Shown here: positions 1 through 4,914 of the stretch, in pieces | Numbering within the stretch: the stretch's first letter is position 1 | How the letters are laid out: every line of letters begins with the position of its first letter | NCBI GenBank assembly: GCA_017652965.1 | Contig: JAGBZZ010000123.1 | Span: 1-7,305, forward strand | DNA length: 7,305 nt | Reading direction: 5' to 3' | Origin: Clostridia bacterium | Lineage (GTDB): Bacteria; Bacillota_A; Clostridia; Oscillospirales; CAG-272 | Translations under genes and position numbers: made by a program | The notes under the pieces: generated by a model | Seen by the model: the letters and a program-made list of their open reading frames with translations, nothing else | Told to the model about the DNA's origin: nothing | Databases searched by the model: none

Positions 1-99
1 CCCGCCAAAAACCATCATCCCAAGGGCGCCGTTGCCCATCGGCAGAGCCTCGGTCCACTCGGCGGCAGGGGCGGTGTAATACAGCTTGTTTTCTCTCAT
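1..99 (-). CDS. GH95-family glycosidase (alpha-L-fucosidase type), N-terminal fragment cut by the window edge
   Basis: Only the first 33 codons are in the window. The visible protein begins [20 protein letters not shown] and continues to a MGNGxLGxMVFGG stretch. This is the typical start of GH95 enzymes, where a short strand leads into PAxxWxEALPxGNGxLGAMVFGG. GH95 enzymes remove terminal alpha-1,2-linked L-fucose (some remove L-galactose) by inversion. The catalytic residues lie in the missing part. There is no signal peptide, because the family domain begins almost at residue 1, so a cytoplasmic enzyme is expected. The start at 99 is preferred because GGAGGA lies 6 bases upstream. An in-frame ATG at 114 adds five residues but overlaps that ribosome site. 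The gene is divergent from the ceramidase-like gene, with a 190-bp gap. The fragment is short, so the family call rests on one N-terminal block. It could also be a GH95-related enzyme of other specificity. Confidence 0.8.
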   Translation of the reverse strand, partial: MRENKLYYTAPAAEWTEALPMGNGALGMMVFGG

Positions 100-158
100 A
101 TCCCGATCCTCCATGCGGTGGGGTCTTGGGGACGCCTTTCCCCTTTTGCATACTGTCT

Positions 159-179
159 AAATTGTACTATAGTCAATTT
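159..179. promoter_or_regulatory. Candidate operator: interrupted palindrome on the GH95 promoter
   Basis: AAATTG (159-164), one extra T, the perfect 8-base palindrome ACTATAGT (166-173), then CAATTT (174-179) form a nearly symmetric 21-base site. It covers the -10 and most of the spacer of the GH95 promoter, where a bound dimer would block RNA polymerase. It is AT-rich in a GC-rich window. The symmetry is seen directly; binding by a regulator is inference. Two-fold symmetry fits a LacI, GntR or TetR dimer better than an AraC protein, and no such gene is in the window. Confidence 0.4.
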
Positions 180-190
180 GGCTTTGTCAA
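161..190 (-). promoter_or_regulatory. Sigma-A-type promoter of the GH95 gene
   Basis: Read on the minus strand, a perfect -35 TTGACA (190-185) is followed after 18 bases by TACAAT (166-161). Transcription would start near 155, giving a leader of about 55 bases before the ATG at 99. A weak GGGG/CCCC hairpin (128-131 with 140-143) falls in that leader. The match is strong, but the 18-base spacer is one longer than the optimum. That is common in promoters under activator or repressor control. Confidence 0.75.
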
Positions 191-234
191 GGGCGGGGTG
201 CGAATTTTTGGGTAGCATATCCGGAAAAATGTAC

Positions 235-263
235 TTGAAAAATGCATGGCGCGGTGCTACAAT
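235..263 (+). promoter_or_regulatory. Sigma-A promoter of the ceramidase-like gene, extended -10
   Basis: TTGAAA (235-240), an exact 17-base spacer and TACAAT (258-263). A TGC precedes the -10, so it is also an extended -10 promoter. The predicted transcription start is near 270, leaving about 20 bases of leader. This rules out the GTG at 269 as the translation start. Confidence 0.75.
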
Positions 264-275
264 GAAAGGTGAACC

Positions 276-282
276 AAGGAGG
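276..282 (+). promoter_or_regulatory. Ribosome binding site fixing the start at 290
   Basis: A full AAGGAGG lies 7 bases before the ATG at 290. The open frame reaches back to a GTG at 269, but that codon sits upstream of this site and at the predicted transcription start. Confidence 0.85.
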
Positions 283-289
283 TGCTATC

Positions 290-1603
290 ATGTCTTGTCT
301 GTATCTTGGGGTCGCCACCCGCCCCATCACGCCCCCCGTCGGCGGTTATCTCTACGGATACCCGAGCCCGCCGCGCTCGACCTCTGTCCACGATGAGCTG
401 ACCGTTACGGCGCTTTATCTTGAAGAGGAAGAGACGCGCGCCCTGCTTCTTTCCTTTACCATCTGCTCGCTGGCTACCCCGCTTTGCGCGCGGCTGGCCG
501 CGCTTTTGGAGGAGAAGACCGGGGTTCCGCGCACCGCCATCCTTTTGCACGCCACGCACACCCACTCGGGCCCCTCCACGACAAACTCTATCGGTTGGGG
601 GCAGGCCGATAACAGCTATATCGAGGATATCCTCATCCCCGCCGCCCTGGCCGCCGCCTGCGAGGCAAAAGAAAATCCCCTGCCCGCACAGCTTTCCGTT
701 GCCTGCGGCGAGTGCCTTCTCGGCATCAACCGCCGTCAGCTGGTAAACGGCCGCGCCTGCCTTGGCCAGCGCCCGGGCGGCATCCAGGACACCACCATGA
801 CGGTGCTTGGCTTTTTCGGCCTTGACGGCCGCCCGCTTGCTACCGCCGTGCATTACGCCGCCCACTGCACCGCCTCGGGCAAAAACAGCGAGATCACGCG
901 GGACTGGGCAGGTGTTGTGCTGGATGCCCTTGCCGAAAGGACGGGTGCCCCCGCCCTCTTTTTGCAGGGGCCGGAGGGGGACATCGGCCCCCGTATGCCA
1001 AGCGGTAAAACGATCGGTGAGGCCACGGCCGAGGACGGCGTGCGGATGGGTAGGATCGCCGCCGCCGATGCCCTCCGCATCTACGAAACGCTCGGCCCTG
1101 CCGGGCCCGCCGCCCTTTCCACCTCCCGCACGACCCTCAGAATGCCGCTTATGGGGCGCCCCACAAGCGAGGAGGCCGAGGCGGCGATCGCCAAATACGA
1201 AAGCTTTGCCGCCGGGGTAGAGGCAAAAACGGCCGACTACTACCGCCGCGTGCTGGCCTCGTACGGCGAGGGCTATACCGAAAAGGAAAGCCTGCCCATC
1301 GAGCAGACCGTGATCCGCCTTGGGGAGGTGGCCATCGTCTCCTTCCCCTATGAGCTTTTCTCGGAGATCGGGATCGCCGTGAAGGAGAAAAGCCCGTTTG
1401 CCACCACCCTGCCCCTCGCCCTTGCCAACGGGGCGGAGTGCTACTTTGTCACCGAGGCCGAGATCCCCTACGGCGGCTATGAGGTCGATATGTTCCGCCT
1501 TGGCAACGTCCAGCGTTATGCCGAAAATGCCGACCGCACCCTGGCCGAGCTGACGGTCGCCCACCTTGATCTTATGAAAATAAAACTTGACATTTCGGAA
1601 TAA
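290..1603 (+). CDS. Neutral/alkaline ceramidase-like hydrolase (PF04734 N-terminal domain family), cytoplasmic, nucleophile serine replaced
   Basis: A 437-residue protein. The family landmarks appear in order: HATHTHSG (87-94), AVHYAAHCTASG (His188 and His192), FLQGPEGDIGP (224-234), SFPYELF (Glu355) and YGGYE (Tyr397). They correspond to the metal ligands of bacterial and human neutral ceramidases (His, His, Glu, Tyr), so zinc binding is likely. True ceramidases cleave the amide of N-acylsphingosine with a serine in a GDVSP motif. Here the motif reads GDIGP, with Gly233 at the serine position. The protein is also far shorter than secreted ceramidases (about 650-750 residues): it lacks the C-terminal immunoglobulin-like domain and has no signal peptide. 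The family fold is well supported. Ceramide as substrate is doubtful, and a zinc-dependent hydrolase acting on a sugar derivative is an alternative. It is a single-gene transcript, divergent from GH95 and convergent with the AraC gene. Confidence 0.8.
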   Translation: MSCLYLGVATRPITPPVGGYLYGYPSPPRSTSVHDELTVTALYLEEEETRALLLSFTICSLATPLCARLAALLEEKTGVPRTAILLHATHTHSGPSTTNSIGWGQADNSYIEDILIPAALAAACEAKENPLPAQLSVACGECLLGINRRQLVNGRACLGQRPGGIQDTTMTVLGFFGLDGRPLATAVHYAAHCTASGKNSEITRDWAGVVLDALAERTGAPALFLQGPEGDIGPRMPSGKTIGEATAEDGVRMGRIAAADALRIYETLGPAGPAALSTSRTTLRMPLMGRPTSEEAEAAIAKYESFAAGVEAKTADYYRRVLASYGEGYTEKESLPIEQTVIRLGEVAIVSFPYELFSEIGIAVKEKSPFATTLPLALANGAECYFVTEAEIPYGGYEVDMFRLGNVQRYAENADRTLAELTVAHLDLMKIKLDISE

Positions 1604-1627
1604 AGTCGCGCAAAAGAGCGTGTTTTT
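1604..1627 (+). terminator. Probable intrinsic terminator of the ceramidase-like gene
   Basis: Just after the TAA stop, CGCGC (1607-1611) pairs with GCGTG (1618-1622), with one G-U pair and a six-base AAAAGA loop. The run TTTTTGCTT follows directly. The stem is short (5 bp) but GC-rich, and the position and T-run are right. Confidence 0.5.
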
Positions 1628-1921
1628 GCTTGCTTGACACAGAAACCGCAAGAGCACCGTGGCCTTCGCCGCTCGCAATCGCAGGGAGCGAAACGTTACA
1701 AAGGCAGAGTATCCAAAGAGGGATTTACATAGCCTTCTCCGACGTGTCCTTTCGGGATCTCGGATCAGCAGGATGTAAGCGGAAAAGTGGGATAATGTTT
1801 CCTAAGCGCCAAGAAGCAAAACGCCTCCCTTAGCAGCTCCAGGAAAAATTCGTCCCACCGCTTTTCCGTTCATCGGAAGGCCTCTTTTGAAGAGCGTTCC
1901 TCATGCGCGGCTTTCATTTTT
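1628..1921. other. Intergenic stretch of about 290 bases with no convincing gene
   Basis: This lies between the convergent ceramidase-like and AraC genes. Short open frames exist on both strands, but none has a ribosome binding site or family motif. On the minus strand, the frame read at 1869-1765 gives a helix-like stretch (KRWDEFFLELLREAFCFLAL) without a start codon. It might be a gene remnant or chance. The region is visibly less GC-rich than the neighbouring genes. Small stem-loops (1864-1878 and 1882-1894) have no T-run. I see no RNA gene. Confidence 0.5.
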
Positions 1922-1961
1922 AAAAAACGCCGTACGCCACGGGCGGTCATCTGCCGCCCGT
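1922..1961 (-). terminator. Possible intrinsic terminator overlapping the end of the AraC gene
   Basis: An 8-bp perfect stem, ACGGGCGG (1939-1946) with CCGCCCGT (1954-1961), closes a seven-base loop that contains part of the AraC stop codon (1947-1949). On the minus strand, a run of six T (1927-1922) follows 11 bases after the stem. That gap is longer than in a textbook terminator, so efficiency is uncertain. Confidence 0.35.
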
Positions 1962-2777
1962 CGCCGTACCATCCTTCTTTATGCTTTCGGCCATCAGCAT
2001 TCTGGCAAAATGCCTCTCGTCGACAAATTCGGCAGGATACAAGGCCTCGCGGCACAGATGCGACGGCGGGTATCCGTAATATTTTCGGAAGGCTCGTGAA
2101 AAATACTTTTCGTCCAGATAGCCGCAAAGGGAAGCAACCTCCTTCACCGAAAGCGCCCCCTCCCGCAAAAGCCGTGCCGCGCGGCCCATGCGTAGCTTGA
2201 TCACATATTGCATCGGCGATACCCCCAGTTGCCCTAAAAAGGCACGCTGCAGGCTTGAAACGCTGATAGCGCCGCGCTCGCAAACGGCGGTCATGTCCAA
2301 GGCGGGATCGGCAAAATGCTCTTCTATATACGTAAGGCAACGGGAAAAGGGGGAGCCCTCGCTTACCTTGTGGGCTGCCTCCATCTCTTCTAAGATCGCA
2401 TACAGGATCGATTTGATCCCATTGGCCGAGCGGTGCTCGTTCCACGCGCGGAGAAGCTTGAAGAAAAGCAGGGATATCTCGCCCGTGTCGGCAAGCGATA
2501 TCACCTCTGCCTGCCCGTAGTAGCATTCGTCAAGCTCGGCCACCAGATATTCACTACCCGAATACTCCACCTCAAAGGGGACACCGCTTGGCAAAAACAG
2601 CACGTCCCCCGGCTCTGCCGAAAGCGTCTTTTCTTGGATCCAAAAGCGCCCCGTACCGCTTATCCGAAAGGAAAGCGTGGCAAAGGGGCGGCTTTTTACA
2701 GAAAAGCACCCCTTTGCATGGATATAGCGGTATACCGACACAACGCGAAATGAAAGATCCGTAAGCTCGTATATCAT
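1947..2777 (-). CDS. AraC/XylS-family transcriptional regulator
   Basis: A 276-residue protein with the usual two-part layout. The N-terminal half is a cupin-like sensor: the GDVLFLPSGVPFEVE segment at about 57-71 is the classic AraC cupin turn. The C-terminal half holds two helix-turn-helix units. The first is near 160-191 (LDMTAV through SSLQRAF and GVSPMQYV). The second is near 209-238 (LSVKEVASLCGY, then EKYFSRAFRKYYGYPP), the family signature. Such proteins bind paired direct-repeat sites and usually activate sugar-use genes when a ligand binds the cupin domain. The start is fixed by GAAAGGA a few bases upstream. The gene is divergent from the DUF4838-GH31 operon across 164 bases, the usual place for a local regulator, and it probably also controls itself. 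A tail of about 35 residues follows the second helix-turn-helix. The ligand cannot be told from sequence. Confidence 0.93.
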   Translation of the reverse strand: MIYELTDLSFRVVSVYRYIHAKGCFSVKSRPFATLSFRISGTGRFWIQEKTLSAEPGDVLFLPSGVPFEVEYSGSEYLVAELDECYYGQAEVISLADTGEISLLFFKLLRAWNEHRSANGIKSILYAILEEMEAAHKVSEGSPFSRCLTYIEEHFADPALDMTAVCERGAISVSSLQRAFLGQLGVSPMQYVIKLRMGRAARLLREGALSVKEVASLCGYLDEKYFSRAFRKYYGYPPSHLCREALYPAEFVDERHFARMLMAESIKKDGTATGGR

Positions 2778-2803
2778 ATCCTTTCCCCCGCCATTTTTTC
2801 TTC

Positions 2804-2832
2804 ATTCTAGCACACCGTGACCAAAAAGTCCA
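2804..2832 (-). promoter_or_regulatory. Promoter of the AraC-family regulator gene
   Basis: On the minus strand, TGGACT (2832-2827, four of six matches) precedes TAGAAT (2809-2804) by 17 bases. A TGC before the -10 makes it extended. The leader would be about 20 bases. The weak -35 lies inside the repeat cluster at 2821-2875, which fits autoregulation. Confidence 0.6.
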
Positions 2833-2875
2833 CCTTTTTCACAAAAAAGCGGTTTGACATCCAAAGCTTTTGTGA
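2821..2875. promoter_or_regulatory. Candidate AraC-type operator in the divergent promoter region
   Basis: Two A-tract direct repeats, CCAAAAAG (2821-2828) and CAAAAAAG (2842-2849), place AAAAAG exactly 21 bases apart (2823 and 2844), two helical turns. AraC-family proteins typically bind direct repeats with this spacing. The proximal copy ends 4 bases before the rightward -35, an activator position; the distal copy overlaps the AraC -35. In addition, TCACAAAA (2839-2846) and TTTTGTGA (2868-2875) form a perfect 8-base inverted repeat centred on the rightward -35. AAAAAG and CTTTTT (2823-2839) also form a small hairpin. The repeats are seen directly; their use by the adjacent regulator is inferred from position. 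Confidence 0.45.
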
Positions 2876-2881
2876 TATACT
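2854..2881 (+). promoter_or_regulatory. Sigma-A promoter of the DUF4838-GH31 operon
   Basis: A perfect -35 TTGACA (2854-2859) and TATACT (2876-2881) are separated by 16 bases. Transcription would start near 2888, leaving about 55 bases of leader. Confidence 0.75.
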
Positions 2882-2889
2882 GAAGGGGA

Positions 2890-2909
2890 CGGGGAGCAAA
2901 AGTGCCCCG
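2890..2909 (+). other. Short hairpin at the 5' end of the operon transcript
   Basis: CGGGG (2890-2894) pairs with CCCCG (2905-2909) across a ten-base A-rich loop, right at the predicted transcript start. No T-run follows, so it is not a terminator. It may stabilise the mRNA end. It is too simple to be called a riboswitch. Confidence 0.3.
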
Positions 2910-2941
2910 CATCCGACACATCGGTATGAAAGGAGCATGCT

Positions 2942-4900
2942 ATGCTTACTATCCATAAGCTGACGGCCGCCTCGGCCATTGATTTTGCCGCCGAGGAGCT
3001 GCGCCGCTATCTGCGTATGATGATGCCCGAGGGCGGGCACATCGCGATCGACACTGCAGGGGATACCACGGGCGGCTTTCGCCTTGGGCTTCTCTCGGAT
3101 TTCGGCCTGCCGGACGGGGACGTGGCGGATGCCCACATGGACGAGATCCTGTATGCCGACTGCACAGAAAATGGCGGCATCATCGCGGGCAATAACCCCC
3201 GCGCCGTCCTGCTTGCGGTCTATGAATATCTGCGTGCCGAGGGCTGCCGCTGGCTCTTCCCCGGGGTGAACGGTGAGTATATCCCGGATAGAGCATCCCT
3301 TGTGCCCGTCTCCTTCCGCCATAAGCCCTCCTGCCGCTACCGCGCCTTTGCCAACGCGGCCGCCACGACCCAGGAGGCGACCCTTTCCATGATCGACTTC
3401 CTGCCGAAGATCGGCATGAATACCTTCATGTTTGAGTTCCGCATCCCCACCCACTATACCGACAGCCAGTATAACCACCTCCACAACCAGAAAAACAGGC
3501 CCCCCGAGCCGGTGACCCCCCGCCAGATCCTCGCCTGGAAGCGGAGCGCCGAAAGCGAGATCGATCGGCGCGGGCTTCTCTTCCACGACGTCGGGCACGG
3601 CTTCTGCGTCGATGCCTTTGGCATCGATTCCTCGCTTTCCTGGTACGAAAGCGACGAGAGCCATATCCCCGAGGAGATGCGGCAGTACCTGGCAAAGGTC
3701 GGCGGGCATCGCGGCTTTTTCCGCGGGGTGCCGATCAACACCAATTTCTGCATGTCAAACCCCGTGGCGCGGGGCATGGTGGCAAAATGCGTGGCCGACT
3801 ATGCCGAAAACCACGAAAACGTGGATCTTCTGCACGTCTGGCTTGCCGACGGCATCAACAACCACTGCGAGTGTGACGAATGCCGCAAGAAGATCCCCAC
3901 CGATTGGTATATCGATATGCTGAACGATATCGACGCCGAGCTGACGGCAAGGGGGCTTTCCACCAGGATCGTATTCTTAGCCTACGTGGATATCGTGTGG
4001 GCGCCAAAGGTCAGCGTGATCAAGAACCAGGATCGCTTTGTCTTTATGCTTGCCCCCTTCACGCGCAAGTACTACGACAGCATCCCGAAGGAGGGGACGG
4101 TCGTCAATAACCCGCCCTACGAGCGCAACAAGATCTACCTGCCGAAAACGCTTGCCGAGTATATCGCCTTTTATAAGGACTGGCGCAGGATGTTCCACGG
4201 CCCCGCCTTTACCTTTGACTATCACTTCTGCTGGGTGCAGTTCCGTGACTTTTCCAAGCTGCGGGCGGCGCGGGTCATCTATGACGAGGCGCACCTTTAT
4301 AAATCGGTTGGCATTGACGGCATCGTGGAGGACGGCGACCTGCGCCCCTTCCTGCCGAACGGCCTTCAGCTGTACACCCTCGGCCGTACGCTTTTCAACC
4401 TAGACACCCCCTATGAGGAGATCGAGGCCGACTATCTTTCGCACTTCTACGGCAAGGATCACGAAGCATTCCGCGCCTTTCTTGTAAAGGTTGGTGAGGT
4501 GTTCGACTGGAAATACTTCTCTGAGCTTGGCTCGGAGAATATGAAGGTCAATAAGTTCTACAGTCCCACCGTGGCCAAAAAGCTTGCCTCGGCCGCCCCG
4601 CTTTTCGAGGAGGGGCGCGCGCTTGTGCGCGAGCACTTCAACAGTGAGGTGCGCGTGCAAACGGTGGCGGCGCGGCTTCTTTCCCATTACATCGACCTTT
4701 TGGAGGGCACGGCCGCCATTATGGCCAAAAAGGCCATGGGCGAGGATGCCGAGGCCACCCGCATGCTTGAGCTGTTCAAGGAGGAGTACGGTCGGCGCGA
4801 CTGCGAGATCGAGCCCTACTTCAACCATTGCAGCTACTGCAACTTCCTGCACTATATTGTGGTGGGGCATACCTCCCACATCGATCATATCGAATCCTGA
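2942..4900 (+). CDS. DUF4838-family putative glycoside hydrolase (TIM-barrel, alpha-glucuronidase-like N-terminal domain)
   Basis: A 652-residue protein. Residues 1 to about 125 look like the small N-terminal domain found in front of GH20 and GH67 barrels: FAAEELRRYL (15-24), then IIAGNNPRAVLLAVYEYLR (80-98) and GCRWLFPG (101-108). The central part fits the DUF4838 barrel. Its best landmark is VWLADGINNHCECDECRKK (299-317), where three cysteines in CxCxxC spacing (309, 311, 314) follow an Asp-Gly turn. That pattern is characteristic of the family and may bind a metal. The last 130 residues or so are helical. No reaction is established for the family; the barrel and neighbours suggest a glycosidase, and I cannot name the catalytic acids. 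No signal peptide is present, so cytoplasmic action is likely. AAAGGAG lies 6 bases before the ATG. It is the first gene of an operon with the GH31 gene and divergent from the AraC regulator. Confidence 0.8.
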   Translation: MLTIHKLTAASAIDFAAEELRRYLRMMMPEGGHIAIDTAGDTTGGFRLGLLSDFGLPDGDVADAHMDEILYADCTENGGIIAGNNPRAVLLAVYEYLRAEGCRWLFPGVNGEYIPDRASLVPVSFRHKPSCRYRAFANAAATTQEATLSMIDFLPKIGMNTFMFEFRIPTHYTDSQYNHLHNQKNRPPEPVTPRQILAWKRSAESEIDRRGLLFHDVGHGFCVDAFGIDSSLSWYESDESHIPEEMRQYLAKVGGHRGFFRGVPINTNFCMSNPVARGMVAKCVADYAENHENVDLLHVWLADGINNHCECDECRKKIPTDWYIDMLNDIDAELTARGLSTRIVFLAYVDIVWAPKVSVIKNQDRFVFMLAPFTRKYYDSIPKEGTVVNNPPYERNKIYLPKTLAEYIAFYKDWRRMFHGPAFTFDYHFCWVQFRDFSKLRAARVIYDEAHLYKSVGIDGIVEDGDLRPFLPNGLQLYTLGRTLFNLDTPYEEIEADYLSHFYGKDHEAFRAFLVKVGEVFDWKYFSELGSENMKVNKFYSPTVAKKLASAAPLFEEGRALVREHFNSEVRVQTVAARLLSHYIDLLEGTAAIMAKKAMGEDAEATRMLELFKEEYGRRDCEIEPYFNHCSYCNFLHYIVVGHTSHIDHIES

Positions 4901-4914
4901 AAGGGGTAAATCTT

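Noticed and set aside
269..271. GTG as the start of the ceramidase-like protein
   Set aside because: It lies upstream of the AAGGAGG site and at the predicted transcription start. The ATG at 290 has correct spacing.
1634..1639. TTGACA as a promoter -35 in the intergenic stretch
   Set aside because: No acceptable -10 lies 16-18 bases downstream, and no gene follows.
257..1678. 473-codon open frame on the minus strand opposite the ceramidase-like gene
   Set aside because: It is an antisense shadow: it has no family motif, is rich in Gly, Arg and Ala as expected from reversed GC-rich codons, and lacks a ribosome site. The plus-strand gene explains the region.
1870..2526. 218-codon minus-strand frame overlapping the AraC gene
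   Set aside because: It is an out-of-frame overlap with a clear AraC-family protein and has no motifs. Only its tail beyond the AraC stop was kept, as a weak remnant finding.
2807..3709. 300-codon minus-strand open frame over the DUF4838 gene
   Set aside because: Its composition is that of an antisense shadow, and it runs across the divergent promoter region.
4828..4914. In-frame upstream extension of the GH31 protein
   Set aside because: It would overlap the DUF4838 gene by 73 bases, and its residues do not resemble a GH31 N-terminus. AAAGGGG supports the ATG at 4915.
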